A stretch of 64,000 nucleotides of DNA from Burkholderiaceae bacterium (GCA_004298905.1 SCTK01000014.1:124001-188000); one strand, 5' to 3'; shown: positions 33,886 through 43,857, numbered from the stretch's first letter. Numbers and translations are program-made. Notes: generated from the sequence alone by a model not told the origin.

Positions 33886-35841
33886 TCAGGAAGCCATCTC
33901 GGCTTCCTGCTCCAGATGAACCCAGTCGACAATGTCGCCACTCGGTTGGTAGCCCGGAACCAGTTGTTGCAACATGGCGCGCACTGTGGCGACGTCGTTC
34001 AAATCCAACGCGAGCTGCAGGGAACGCAGCTTTTCCTCCAGCGTCACCCACACCAGAAAATCCTCATTGGCTTTCATGATGCGCGGATGCGAGGTAGCCT
34101 GAGGATTGTCGCCAATCAACAACTCTTCAAACAACTTTTCGCCCGGACGCAAACCGGTCACCGCGATCTCGATATCGCCTTCGGGATTCTCCGCATCACG
34201 CAGGGTCAGCCCGGAGAGTTCTATCATTCGATGTGCCAAATCAATGATCTTGACCGGCTCACCCATATCGAGCACAAACACATCGCCACCGCGCGCCATC
34301 GCGCCCGCCTGAATCACCAGCTCGGCTGCTTCCGGAATCGTCATGAAATAACGCATTACGTCGGGATGGGTCAAGGTGATCGGGCCGCCATCCTTGATCT
34401 GCTGGCGGAATTTCGGCACCACTGAACCGGAGGAACCGAGCACATTGCCAAACCGCACCATCGAGAAACAGGTGCCGCCACGCGTGGCCGATTCCTGTGC
34501 CAATGCCTGCAACACCAATTCAGCCAGCCGTTTGCTTGCGCCCATGATATTGGTCGGGCGTACCGCCTTATCGGTACTGATCAATACAAAATGTGCAACC
34601 GCCGCCTCCTGCGCCGCTCGGGCTGCCGTCAATGTTCCCAACACATTGTTCTTGATCCCTTCGGCGGGGTTGTGTTCCACCATCGGTACGTGTTTATAGG
34701 CTGCCGCGTGATAAACCGTGTAGGGCTTCCAGGTAGCCATAATTTCACGCATGCGCTCGGCATCACGTACCGAAGCCAGCAACGGCATCAACCGCAGCGT
34801 CTGGATGCCCATATCACCCAACTTGGTCAAGAGTTCCTGATGCAAGGCATACAAGGCAAATTCACTTTGCTCTACCAACAGTAGCGTACTTGGCTCAAGC
34901 TTGACGATTTGCCGGCACAACTCGCTACCGATCGAACCCCCCGCCCCCGTCACCAACACCACTTTACCGCGCACATTCTTGCCGAGCAGAATGTGATTGG
35001 GCGACACCGGCTCGCGTCCCAGCAAATCCTCAATGTCCAACTCACGCAGATCGGTGGTACTAACGCGCCCATGCGCCAAATCCATCAAGCTCGGCAATGT
35101 CCGCACCGATACCTTGGCATGCAACATCAGTTGCAGTATTTCATTGCGCCGCTTACGGTTAGCCGATGGGATGGCAAGCAACACTGTGCTCACGCCCAGC
35201 GATTCCGCCAGTCCTTCCAGATCGTCCGGGCTGTACACAGGATAGCCATTGAGCAGATTGCCATGCAAACGCACATCGTCATCGAGAAACCCAATGACAC
35301 GCATTTCATGACTATTGGACATGGCCGTCGCCAGCTGCCAGCCCACCGTACCAGCGCCGTAGATCAACACCTTGGGCAAAGCTGCCAATTTGAGTTGATT
35401 CTGGTACATGCCCCCCAGCCAATAACGCGTTAATGCCCGCGTTGCACCCACCGCAAACAATAGCAACATCGGCTGAATCAGCCCAATCGTACGTGGCACT
35501 CCGGGCACACCTATTGCGGTAAACAAGGCCGAAAACAACAGCCCGTAAATCATGATCGCTCGCGCCACCGCCAACAATGCAGGCCATCCTGAATAGCGAA
35601 AAATTGCCCGGTACAATCCCGACACTATAAAAATCGGCAAAGCCATGCAGAGCGCCGCCAACACCGCCCACGCCGGCGCGCCCGATAACCCAATCCACTC
35701 GCCCAAACGCAAATAGAACGCCAACCACACGGTCAACACACACAAGCCGGCATCGACCAGCAGCGCGAGCAGACGTTTGGCTGCTCGCGGCAAGGCCAGC
35801 ATGGGCAACGCAGTATTTTCGAGAAGCAAGACTCTCTTCAT
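33886..35841 (-). CDS. WbpM/FlaA1/PglF-type UDP-HexNAc 4,6-dehydratase, membrane form
   Basis: A 651-residue enzyme with four membrane helices (about 20-125), a nucleotide-binding region (about 150-280) and the dehydratase domain (about 295-600). LVTGAGGSIGSELCRQIV is the NAD site. The catalytic stretch is STDKAVRPTNIMGASKR, with Met in place of the usual SDR Tyr, as is normal in this subgroup. It makes the 4-keto-6-deoxy sugar for QuiNAc, FucNAc or bacillosamine. Start ATG 35841 is chosen over TTG 35850. It follows the phosphoglycosyltransferase gene directly, and the SDR at 37674 may act next. Confidence 0.93.
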   Translation of the reverse strand: MKRVLLLENTALPMLALPRAAKRLLALLVDAGLCVLTVWLAFYLRLGEWIGLSGAPAWAVLAALCMALPIFIVSGLYRAIFRYSGWPALLAVARAIMIYGLLFSALFTAIGVPGVPRTIGLIQPMLLLFAVGATRALTRYWLGGMYQNQLKLAALPKVLIYGAGTVGWQLATAMSNSHEMRVIGFLDDDVRLHGNLLNGYPVYSPDDLEGLAESLGVSTVLLAIPSANRKRRNEILQLMLHAKVSVRTLPSLMDLAHGRVSTTDLRELDIEDLLGREPVSPNHILLGKNVRGKVVLVTGAGGSIGSELCRQIVKLEPSTLLLVEQSEFALYALHQELLTKLGDMGIQTLRLMPLLASVRDAERMREIMATWKPYTVYHAAAYKHVPMVEHNPAEGIKNNVLGTLTAARAAQEAAVAHFVLISTDKAVRPTNIMGASKRLAELVLQALAQESATRGGTCFSMVRFGNVLGSSGSVVPKFRQQIKDGGPITLTHPDVMRYFMTIPEAAELVIQAGAMARGGDVFVLDMGEPVKIIDLAHRMIELSGLTLRDAENPEGDIEIAVTGLRPGEKLFEELLIGDNPQATSHPRIMKANEDFLVWVTLEEKLRSLQLALDLNDVATVRAMLQQLVPGYQPSGDIVDWVHLEQEAEMAS

Positions 35842-35850
35842 GTCGGACAA

Positions 35851-36414
35851 TCAGTGAGAAACACCATCACTCCGCACCACCTTGATCAGAGTCAACCACA
35901 AAATACGCAGATCAAACCATAGTGACCGGCGCTGTAGATATTCAACATCAAGCTTGACCTTTTCTGGAATCGGCAATTCATCCCGCCCATTTACCTGCGC
36001 CCAGCCGGTCAACCCTGGAACCAACTCATGCACGCCATAGCGCGTACGCAGCTCAATCAAATCCGCCTGGTTAAACAAAGCGGGACGTGGCCCGACAAAA
36101 CTCATGTCACCTTTAAGGATGCTCCATAACTGGGGCAACTCATCAAGGCTTGTTTTCCGCAGGAACGGACCAATCGTCGTGAGGTAGACATCAGGATCCG
36201 TCAGCATGTGTGTGGCCACCGGCGGTGTGTCAATCCGCATGCTTCTAAATTTTGGCATGCGGAAAACCCTGTTGCGGCGGCCCACACGATCAGACCAATA
36301 TAAAGCCGATCCTGTTGAAGTCATACGCACCAGCGCTCCCAATAAAAGAATTGGCAGCAAAAATATCAGGCCCAAACAACACGCCAGGACGAGATCAACG
36401 CAGCGTTTCAACAT
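35851..36414 (-). CDS. Initiating sugar-phosphate transferase (PglC/WreU-like)
   Basis: A 187-residue monotopic phosphoglycosyltransferase that moves a sugar-1-phosphate to undecaprenyl phosphate to start glycan assembly. An N-terminal re-entrant hydrophobic segment (LVLACCLGLIFLLPILLLGA) precedes FRMPKFRSMR, LRKTSLDELPQLW with the catalytic Asp-Glu, MSFVGPRPALF and PGLTGWAQVNGR. This short form lacks the extra helices of WcaJ/WbaP. ATG 36414 is used; a GTG at 36429 is possible. The acceptor sugar is probably the product of the adjacent dehydratase/reductase pair. Confidence 0.92.
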   Translation of the reverse strand: MLKRCVDLVLACCLGLIFLLPILLLGALVRMTSTGSALYWSDRVGRRNRVFRMPKFRSMRIDTPPVATHMLTDPDVYLTTIGPFLRKTSLDELPQLWSILKGDMSFVGPRPALFNQADLIELRTRYGVHELVPGLTGWAQVNGRDELPIPEKVKLDVEYLQRRSLWFDLRILWLTLIKVVRSDGVSH

Positions 36415-36472
36415 GAACTTCAATTGCACCCTGGGCCGTCTGCTAATACGAAACGAGTCGTCGGCACGATGT

Positions 36473-37606
36473 TCATTCCAGTATGCCTTTGTAAAAATTT
36501 AACCAAGCCTCTCTCACGGAGCGCTCCGAGAAATCACGGCCCACTCTCAACAGGGCGCCCTGTCCAAGTTTCCGAACCCAGGCAGGATCACCAGCCATCG
36601 CCCGCATAATATCGCCAAAAGCTACGACATCCCTGGCTGATACCAACACCCCAGTTTCGCCATCGACCACCGCATCAATTACACCATCAATCCGATATGC
36701 AAGTGTGGGCACAGCACACCCCGCCGCCTCGATAATGACCATCCCGAATCCTTCCCGATAACTGGGAAGCACCAAGGCATCAGCCGCCGCCATGAAATGT
36801 TCCGGTTCAAATGTTCGGCCAAGCCAGCGAATCTTTTCCCCTATTTCTGCAGTATGCTGCTGCAATTCGTTTTGCAGTCCCTCTTCATCCGGGCCCACCA
36901 TCCATAGCGCGACATCATCCCGTTCGGACGCCAGCCTGGAGAATGCCTCCATGAGATCGAATACTCCTTTGTCTCGGGCAATACGGCCAACGAATAAAAA
37001 TACGCAACTGCGCTCCGAGCACCCCAGGCTCAGGCGTATTTTCTTGCGAAGCTCTGTGTCTGGCTTAAAGCGATCCTGGTCCACGCCCATAATCGCTCCA
37101 TGCCCAAGCACCGTCACAGCACCATGTTTTGCGATCCCTTCGCGCTCAATAAACCGGCTCTGTGAATCGCTATCGGTGAAAACGCGTGTTGAACACCTGA
37201 CAATGCAGCGATCAATCCACTTAAAGAATGCGCGACTCGTCCCCGTACGGGTCGCCCACACCTGCCCTGTAAAAGTATGGAAACGATATGGTACGCGGCA
37301 AAGACGTGCGGCAAACATCGACAGCAAGCCAGCCTTGGGTGTCATGCTATGCACCACATCGAATCGACCACGCCCGAATACTCTGATCAAATGGATTAGC
37401 GCACGAAAATCCTGTAGTACCGAGATTTTCCTGACCAGTGGAATATTGCACACGCTGACCCGTGGATCAATCTTCTCGGACAATGGATATAGATCGAGAT
37501 TCACACAGAGCGTTACTTGATAGAGATCAGACAGCGCCGCCAAATGTCCAAGCAAAAATGCGTTCACGGTAAACGGGGTCGCGACGACAAAGCAGATGTG
37601 TTTCAC
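36473..37606 (-). CDS. Family 4 glycosyltransferase (PglA/WbpY-like)
   Basis: A 377-residue GT-B enzyme. The N-terminal domain begins KHICFVVATPFTVNAFLLGHL and contains FDVVHSMTPKAGLLSMFAAR. The C-terminal donor domain has VFLFVGRIARDKGVFDLMEAF and the EGFGMVIIEAAGCAVP motif with the two donor-binding Glu residues. It probably adds the second sugar to the lipid-linked primer. Donor unknown. It is downstream of the SDR gene (67-base gap) and upstream of the phosphoglycosyltransferase. Confidence 0.9.
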   Translation of the reverse strand: MKHICFVVATPFTVNAFLLGHLAALSDLYQVTLCVNLDLYPLSEKIDPRVSVCNIPLVRKISVLQDFRALIHLIRVFGRGRFDVVHSMTPKAGLLSMFAARLCRVPYRFHTFTGQVWATRTGTSRAFFKWIDRCIVRCSTRVFTDSDSQSRFIEREGIAKHGAVTVLGHGAIMGVDQDRFKPDTELRKKIRLSLGCSERSCVFLFVGRIARDKGVFDLMEAFSRLASERDDVALWMVGPDEEGLQNELQQHTAEIGEKIRWLGRTFEPEHFMAAADALVLPSYREGFGMVIIEAAGCAVPTLAYRIDGVIDAVVDGETGVLVSARDVVAFGDIMRAMAGDPAWVRKLGQGALLRVGRDFSERSVREAWLNFYKGILE

Positions 37607-37673
37607 ACTTATTTATCAGAGCCCAATGTTGGTCAAATCGGCAAAATCCGGCGAGAGCAGCACAGAAAAACAG

Positions 37674-38705
37674 TCACTTCAATGCCGCCTCTTCTTTGTC
37701 GGGCCGCAAAGCCGCGCCATCCAATGAAGAATCCGTTTGGTTATATGTAATTTCTCGCATGGTGAGCGGGATGTTTCTTCTCGGTGTAAAGCCAAGCTCT
37801 CTTGCAAGTTTATCGCAAGGGTAGTGCGTACGGGACACCAAGGCCCCGATTCGCTTCTGGGTTAATGGTAAATTGAAAATCCCGCCAAAAACATGGGCGG
37901 CCAAGCGCGCCAGGAACTCCGGTAGCCTGAGAGGTGCTTTCGTCTTGCCTTGCGCTAGCGCAATGGCGGCGATCATTTCTTCCAGCAAACAATCGTTGGA
38001 GAGATTGAATACCTTATTTCTGGCGCGTACATCAGTTGCACATTGGCACAATAATTCCACCACATCATCTACGTGCACATAGGTAGCAACCGCGTTCGGT
38101 TTGCCAATGAAAAAGAAGGCGCCACGCTTCACTGCGTTCGCCAAGGCATGCAGCGAATGGCCTGGCGGGAGGTTCGCACCAAACACATTGGACGGCCTGA
38201 CAATAGAACATGTCAGCCCGTCCGTCGTACAAGCTTCCAAAACCAGCGCATCCGAAAGAAGCTTGGTTATTTCGTATTCGCCGACGGGATTCAATGGAGA
38301 GTCTTCCGTTACCACTCTTTCTGCATTTGCCGCACCGGAGGGAGGGCCATAGACGCCCACGCTGCTTAGCTGCACCCAGTGCAACGGCTTGCCATTGCGC
38401 CTCGCCTCGTTGAGCGCAGCAGTCAGAAGGCGTCGCGTGCCTTCCACGTGTAACCCGCGCATGGTCGAAACATTGCGTATTTCCCCGGCACAATGGAATA
38501 CGACGGCGCAATCCTTGACAAGTTGTGTAACCGGGCAATGTGGATCAGAGAGATCACCTTGGAGTACTTCAACGCCGACTGGCCAGGAATGGTCGGTACG
38601 GCGCGAAATGACTCTGACAGAAAACCCCGCAACGCAGAGTCGTTCAACCAAACGCCTGCCAATAAAACCACTGGCGCCCGTCACACACACCTTCAGGCGC
38701 AGCAT
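37674..38705 (-). CDS. NAD-dependent SDR, probable UDP-4-keto-6-deoxy-HexNAc 4-reductase (WbpV/WreQ-like)
   Basis: A 343-residue extended SDR with VCVTGASGFIGRRLVERLC, VFHCAGEIRNVSTM, the Ser-Tyr-Lys set in QLSSVGVYG and YEITKLLSDALV, and RPSNVFG. Adjacent to a WbpM-type dehydratase, phosphoglycosyltransferase and GT4 genes, it best fits the 4-reductase that makes UDP-QuiNAc or UDP-FucNAc; this is inferred from the neighbourhood. An epimerase role is the alternative. The C-terminal 30 residues are not conserved SDR sequence. Confidence 0.83.
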   Translation of the reverse strand: MLRLKVCVTGASGFIGRRLVERLCVAGFSVRVISRRTDHSWPVGVEVLQGDLSDPHCPVTQLVKDCAVVFHCAGEIRNVSTMRGLHVEGTRRLLTAALNEARRNGKPLHWVQLSSVGVYGPPSGAANAERVVTEDSPLNPVGEYEITKLLSDALVLEACTTDGLTCSIVRPSNVFGANLPPGHSLHALANAVKRGAFFFIGKPNAVATYVHVDDVVELLCQCATDVRARNKVFNLSNDCLLEEMIAAIALAQGKTKAPLRLPEFLARLAAHVFGGIFNLPLTQKRIGALVSRTHYPCDKLARELGFTPRRNIPLTMREITYNQTDSSLDGAALRPDKEEAALK

Positions 38706-38717
38706 GAATGCAGCTCC

Positions 38718-39602
38718 TCACCCGACACGACCATCCCTGATCCCCTCCCGGAAATTTCGCAACGGGCTCAATGAATGCGCCATGACTGATTTGAAACCCG
38801 ACTCCAGAAATATCCCCATCAGCAGCCAAGCCATGGCAGGCCAGGCCCAGGGCCAATCTTTCCGCTTTCTATAAAAGAGTATTGTCTCTTTTACCTTGCG
38901 TCTTTGCCGTACAAACATGGCCTCCCGATTAACGGGTGACCAATGATGTTCAAGTCGGGCATTAGGATTGACGTATAGCCGGGCACCAAAATGCCTGGCC
39001 ACGCGAGTCGAGAAATCGATATCTTCCAGCATAAAGAAACCGCCGGATAAATCAAAAGGTATCACTGAGAAAACTTCCCTGCGCCACGCTGACAAGCCGC
39101 CGGAAAGCATTTTGCTAGGAATCAAATCATTCTGTCGCCCTTGAAATTTTCTGTAAATCGCCACTCGTTTATCTGCAAACATCCCACGGTGAAACAACTG
39201 GAAGAACAGTCCATACAGAAAGGACTGCTTTGGTTGATTGGCAATAATTCCACAGCATCCGACCATGGAAGGGTTTCGAACGAACCCAAGCTCGATTTCT
39301 GCCAGATATTCCGGCTCCAATACCACATCATCTTCGAGGAAGCAGACAATCTCTCCGCAGGCCTTCTGGGCTGCAACGTGTTTTGCCTCTACCAGACCCG
39401 AAATGCGCTGATCATGGATATAGGCAAGTCGGATGCGATTCTCGCCCGCCATCAGCGAGTCAATACGGACACGAGATTCGTCACCCGGGCTCTGGTCAAC
39501 AATAATCAACTCTTCCGGCGGACGCGTCTGCGCGCGGATCGAAGCAACAGCCTTGAAAAGATCATCAGGACGATTGCGGGTAGGAATGACAGCGGTCAAC
39601 AT
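38718..39602 (-). CDS. Family 2 glycosyltransferase
   Basis: A 294-residue GT-A enzyme. TAVIPTRNRPDDLFKAVASI and ELIIVDQSPGDES form the nucleotide fold, and FLEDDVVLEPEYL carries the metal-binding acidic motif. GGLSAWRREVF and FMLEDIDFSTRVARHFG are in the acceptor region. A hydrophobic stretch near residues 250-270 (WPWAWPAMAWLLMGIFL) suggests membrane attachment. Donor and acceptor are unknown. It lies between the flippase gene and the SDR gene in the minus-strand glycan operon. Confidence 0.87.
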   Translation of the reverse strand: MLTAVIPTRNRPDDLFKAVASIRAQTRPPEELIIVDQSPGDESRVRIDSLMAGENRIRLAYIHDQRISGLVEAKHVAAQKACGEIVCFLEDDVVLEPEYLAEIELGFVRNPSMVGCCGIIANQPKQSFLYGLFFQLFHRGMFADKRVAIYRKFQGRQNDLIPSKMLSGGLSAWRREVFSVIPFDLSGGFFMLEDIDFSTRVARHFGARLYVNPNARLEHHWSPVNREAMFVRQRRKVKETILFYRKRKDWPWAWPAMAWLLMGIFLESGFKSVMAHSLSPLRNFREGIRDGRVG

Positions 39603-39690
39603 ATTGGCTCGATCAGGAATGATTTCTTCTGCTTATCAGGAATTCAGCCGATTAAAAAAGCTGGGGGTACACCTCTCAGTCTGTGTTAAC

Positions 39691-41496
39691 TTACTGGGCA
39701 GCACCAACCATTGACCGGAAAGTTGGACAGGACTCGTAGAGTGTTTCAAACTTTCCTTCCGCTCGGATGCTTCCGCGCTCCAAAAAAACAATGCGGTCAC
39801 ATCGTGCGGCTGCGGCCAAACGATGCGTCACCACAATAAGGGTCTTGGAGCCGGCAAGACCGCTTATGGTGTCATTGATTTCACGCTCTGTGTGTTGATC
39901 AAGAGATGAAGTGGCTTCATCAAAAACCACAATGGGCGGATCGAAGTAAAGCGCACGAGCAATCGACAGCCGTTGCCGTTCACCGCCGGACAACTTGACG
40001 CCGCGCTCCCCGACTTCGGTATTCAGGCCGTTTTCCATACTACGTACTTTGTCCCCGAATCTCGCCATATCCAATGCTTGCCAGACTCGGGCATCATCAA
40101 TCTGCTCATCCGACACTCCGAATGCAACGTTACGGCGTACGCTCTCGTCAAGCACGTAAGGATGTTGCGGTACGTATCCGATATGGATGCGCGAATTCAA
40201 GCCGATGTCGCCAGTATCAACCCCGGCAACAATGACTTTGCCAAAATCTGGTTCAAGCAATCCAAGCAGGAGATCTGCCAGCGTGCTTTTACCTGCACCG
40301 GAATGACCAACCACTGCCAGACATTCGCCGCGTGCGATATGGAAAGAGACATCTTTGAGAATCCATTGCTCCATGCCGGGGTGGCGATACCATACGCCTT
40401 CGAACCCCACGGCGGAATCAAGGGTTTCGGGTGTCGCGTCCATCTCAACCACAGCTTCTTGAGAATCTCCAGAGGCCCGTTGGGGAAGCAACAAATCGCG
40501 CGTAACGGAATCAAGTGCCGGGCGGCAGAAACGCAGGCTGATGATTGCCGCAATGATGCGAGTGACCGATGGCATGATACGTATCGCCGCCAATGCAAAC
40601 ACGGCAAGAAGCGGGACGATGTTCCTAACATCACCCTCCTGCGACAGGATGGCTACCACTAGTAGCAGCATGCTCGATACTGCTAGGGTTTCGACAACCA
40701 GCCGCGGCGTCTGGCTAAGGAATGTGAACACACGCACCCCTTTCGAATAGCCGTGGATATTTGATTCGTACGCTGAGTTGAAATACGACTCGGCACGAAA
40801 TACCTTGACTTCTTTCAGTGCGCCAAGCGCTTGGCTTGCCCACTTTTGCGCCTGTATCCCGAAACGGCGGCTGTCGTGTCGATACTCGGAAAGGGCCGCC
40901 TTGAAATAACGCATCAGAAACAAACCGATGGTTGACATCATGGCGCCAACCAAGAGCGCGATCAGTGGATTGATATAGATGAGCAAGGCAGCAATCATCG
41001 CCAGGACCAGCAATTCGGTGACCAGTATTAACATGGGTTGCAGGAAACCAGTCGTCACGCGCGACACATCCGTCGTGACTGTACGGATCAAATCGGCAGA
41101 GTTGCGATCCAGATGCAAGGCATAAGGTGCTGCAAGATATCGGGTAAGCAAGTCGCTTGATAGAGAAACCTCTTTCGACACGACAAACCCTGCCTGGGAA
41201 AAATAAAGAATGGCGAGTACACCATTCTTTACGATAAACACCAAAACAAGGGCGCAAGTAGAGAAAATCATAAAGCGCACTTCGCTTTGTATGCCCAAAA
41301 AAGTATATAGCCAGCGCAATACAGGATTCTCATGTATGAGTGCCGGATTGTTCAGAATTCCAAGAAATGGGATCACCAGCCCGATGCCGAGGACCTCAAC
41401 CCATGCGCCCAGCAACATGAGAGTGACTAGGCCGAGCAAACGAAAACGCTCTTGGCGCGAAAATATGCCAAAGACTTGGTGGATCAGTGCTTTCAA
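39691..41496 (-). CDS. ABC exporter, PglK/MsbA-like lipid-linked glycan flippase
   Basis: A 601-residue fused exporter. Six membrane helices (about 15-320) precede the nucleotide-binding domain, with Walker A GHSGAGKS (397-404), signature LSGGE (502-506) and Walker B VVFDEA (523-528). Its half-size fused form and placement beside phosphoglycosyltransferase and dehydratase genes suggest that it flips an undecaprenyl-linked oligosaccharide, as PglK does. A lipid A exporter role is less likely in this context. An IS scar lies just upstream. Confidence 0.9.
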   Translation of the reverse strand: MKALIHQVFGIFSRQERFRLLGLVTLMLLGAWVEVLGIGLVIPFLGILNNPALIHENPVLRWLYTFLGIQSEVRFMIFSTCALVLVFIVKNGVLAILYFSQAGFVVSKEVSLSSDLLTRYLAAPYALHLDRNSADLIRTVTTDVSRVTTGFLQPMLILVTELLVLAMIAALLIYINPLIALLVGAMMSTIGLFLMRYFKAALSEYRHDSRRFGIQAQKWASQALGALKEVKVFRAESYFNSAYESNIHGYSKGVRVFTFLSQTPRLVVETLAVSSMLLLVVAILSQEGDVRNIVPLLAVFALAAIRIMPSVTRIIAAIISLRFCRPALDSVTRDLLLPQRASGDSQEAVVEMDATPETLDSAVGFEGVWYRHPGMEQWILKDVSFHIARGECLAVVGHSGAGKSTLADLLLGLLEPDFGKVIVAGVDTGDIGLNSRIHIGYVPQHPYVLDESVRRNVAFGVSDEQIDDARVWQALDMARFGDKVRSMENGLNTEVGERGVKLSGGERQRLSIARALYFDPPIVVFDEATSSLDQHTEREINDTISGLAGSKTLIVVTHRLAAAARCDRIVFLERGSIRAEGKFETLYESCPTFRSMVGAAQ

Positions 41497-41559
41497 GGGT
41501 TTCGGTTCTTTATAAAAGCTGTATTTAAGGTTTTCTGCATACGATTGCCTATCGAACAG

Positions 41560-41710
41560 GCTGAGTAATCCCCACCTTTTTTAACAGCACTCAGAAGAAG
41601 GGGTTAAGCCGCGAGGGCCAATTTTTGTGCGGGGTGATGCCGCCCAAGGTCATGTTGGGGCGCTCATAATTGTACGTCCATAGCCAACGAGTGGCGAATT
41701 CCTGGCAGCA
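41560..41710 (-). mobile_element. Truncated IS3-family remnant (transposase C-terminus and right end)
   Basis: The minus strand from about 41709 to 41634 encodes QEFATRWLWTYNYERPNMT then LGGITP, the classic C-terminus of an IS3-type OrfB integrase. One base appears lost, after which the adjacent frame gives QKLALAA and a stop at 41604-41606. Beyond it a GGTGGGGATTAC segment resembles the right terminal repeat of such elements. The rest of the element is missing, so it is an inactive scar. It occupies most of the 294-bp gap between the flippase and acyltransferase genes. Confidence 0.72.
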
Positions 41711-41790
41711 TCAACTGTCCGGCTAAGGGATACGGCAAACAGGGGCAAGATACTCTTGGAATTTTCCTTTGCAACCAACAATCCGGATAT

Positions 41791-43857
41791 TCATCGGAAC
41801 TTGCTCCATAGCTGTCGCGTAACATACTCGGCACCGAACGGATTCAGGTGATCTGCGTCTCTGTAAAGTAACTTCCCATCTTTAACACCGTAACAATAGT
41901 TTTCGTCGCAGAGCGCATCTTGCAGATTTACAACTCGCACATTGTCAAAGAGGATCGAAGCCGCCGTGGTGATTTTTATGTAATTGTAATTTCTTCTATC
42001 AACATCGCTCTTTCCAATGCGACAACTTAATCTTTTCTTGGACGTAAACGATAGTGGCCTGACAAGGTCTACACAAGACAAAGGATTGTAGTCAAACTCT
42101 GGCGCGTCGATGATCAAAATAATCTTTTTCCCCGCATTAGAGAATCTTCTAAGCGTTTCGACCAACCCCCCCTCATAGATCTTTCTGGTATCGACTATTT
42201 CTGGACGTGATAAATCCTTGATGAATAGTTTGGTATTGGTGGACAAATCTATCCCTTCAATATGCACTGGACCTCTGTGCATAAATATGATTGTCTTGAT
42301 GGTTTTGGAGGCAAGCAAAAAATCCAGTTGTGGTGCCATCTGTGCCGCGCAATTATTTGAATTACCCGGACTGCCAGTCTCAAGGTTCCAGAATGGCAAG
42401 CATCCCCCCCCACCCAACTGCAGCAAGTTCTCTCCGATTTCTTTGTAGCGCCGCTCTAATGGTGCAAACAGTCGGTTGCTGTGGCTATCCCCAATCAATG
42501 CCACTGATGGTGGGCGACTCGGGTCAGAAATCAAACAATAACGGCTATCTACAGGGATCACCGCCTTGCAAACCGGCGTATTTTCGATGACGAGATTGAT
42601 GTCCTTTACTGCCAATTCGAATTCCTTCAATCGAAAACCCAACCCATTTTTTTTATCTGTGTAATACCCAAGCAGGCCGATTACAAGCATCAACAAACAA
42701 AGTATGACGATTTTTTTATTGCTGTATTTTCCGAAACGGATGGGCTTTTCTATCAGCACATAGGTTAACCATGCAAGTATCAAACTGATGAGGAGAGCAG
42801 CAATGCGAATTTCAGAAGATGGCGTCGCATTTTCAGTAATGCGCGCAAATGAAAGCAGAGGCCAATGCCACAAATAGAGCGGGAAACTGATCAGACCCAC
42901 CCACACTAGTACACGACTTGACAACACTGTACGGTTGAACCAAGCCTGCTGCCCCGCGCAGAGCACAAGGAATGCACCTATGGTTGGAAGAAGTGCCCAC
43001 CACCCAGGGAAGACTTTTTCTTTATCGATCAGAACAATCGCACTACCGATCAACACAATGCCAACGATCGATTGGATTTCCCGCAGCACCTTTCCATCGG
43101 CCGAAGCAGATGAGGCGCAGAGAGGTTTCCCCAGGAATGCACTCACTTTCTGATTCAGAAAAATCATGAAAGACATGTCATGGATCTTGATGTAGGCCAG
43201 GAACCCACCCAACAACAACTCCCAGAATCTCATGGCTGGGGAGTAGAAGGCTGCGACCGCGTCCCAACTCGACCGCTCTATATTTAGCGCAAAAGAAACG
43301 GCGGCAATGACTGTACAAAGCCACAAGAAGCGAAGATGCTTTTCCCACGCAAAAAACAACAGCAACGGCCAAACGATATAAAACTGCTCTTCAATTCCCA
43401 GTGACCACACATGCAACAAGGGCTTGGTATCGGCGGCTGTATCGAAATATCCTGCCTCCTGCCAAAAAATGAAATTAGAGATAAATCCTGCTCCCGCAGC
43501 GATGTGCTTGCCCAATTGCTTATACTCGACAGCCAGCAGCGCAAACCATCCGAACACGTAGGTCGCCAGCATCACCAGTATTAGTGCGGGAAAGATGCGC
43601 TTGATGCGTCGCGCAAAAAACGCTGGAAAGCTAAATGTCCCTTTATCTAGGTTGTCAAGAATAATGCTTGTTATAAGAAAGCCGGAAATAACGAAAAAAA
43701 CATCAACCCCGACAAAGCCTCCTTTCACCCATGATGGGAAAGCATGAAAGCCGAGCACGGCGAGAACAGCGATAGCTCGAAGGCCATCTATGTCTGCACG
43801 ATATTTTGGATGACTCAGCGTACGCTGATCGGCAGTCGCCGTATTTTTGATTGGCAT
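41791..43857 (-). CDS. OafA-type membrane O-acyltransferase with SGNH domain
   Basis: A 688-residue protein that probably acetylates a surface sugar. The N-terminal acyltransferase 3 domain has about ten membrane helices, beginning YRADIDGLRAIAVLAVLGFH and continuing GVDVFFVISGFLI, with WSLGIEEQFYIVWPLLLFF. The periplasmic C-terminal SGNH domain has VALIGDSHSNRLF (nucleophile Ser) and DADHLNPFG (Asp-His), so both halves look functional. Compared with its neighbours the gene appears richer in A and T, which may reflect separate acquisition next to the IS scar. Confidence 0.93.
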   Translation of the reverse strand: MPIKNTATADQRTLSHPKYRADIDGLRAIAVLAVLGFHAFPSWVKGGFVGVDVFFVISGFLITSIILDNLDKGTFSFPAFFARRIKRIFPALILVMLATYVFGWFALLAVEYKQLGKHIAAGAGFISNFIFWQEAGYFDTAADTKPLLHVWSLGIEEQFYIVWPLLLFFAWEKHLRFLWLCTVIAAVSFALNIERSSWDAVAAFYSPAMRFWELLLGGFLAYIKIHDMSFMIFLNQKVSAFLGKPLCASSASADGKVLREIQSIVGIVLIGSAIVLIDKEKVFPGWWALLPTIGAFLVLCAGQQAWFNRTVLSSRVLVWVGLISFPLYLWHWPLLSFARITENATPSSEIRIAALLISLILAWLTYVLIEKPIRFGKYSNKKIVILCLLMLVIGLLGYYTDKKNGLGFRLKEFELAVKDINLVIENTPVCKAVIPVDSRYCLISDPSRPPSVALIGDSHSNRLFAPLERRYKEIGENLLQLGGGGCLPFWNLETGSPGNSNNCAAQMAPQLDFLLASKTIKTIIFMHRGPVHIEGIDLSTNTKLFIKDLSRPEIVDTRKIYEGGLVETLRRFSNAGKKIILIIDAPEFDYNPLSCVDLVRPLSFTSKKRLSCRIGKSDVDRRNYNYIKITTAASILFDNVRVVNLQDALCDENYCYGVKDGKLLYRDADHLNPFGAEYVTRQLWSKFR

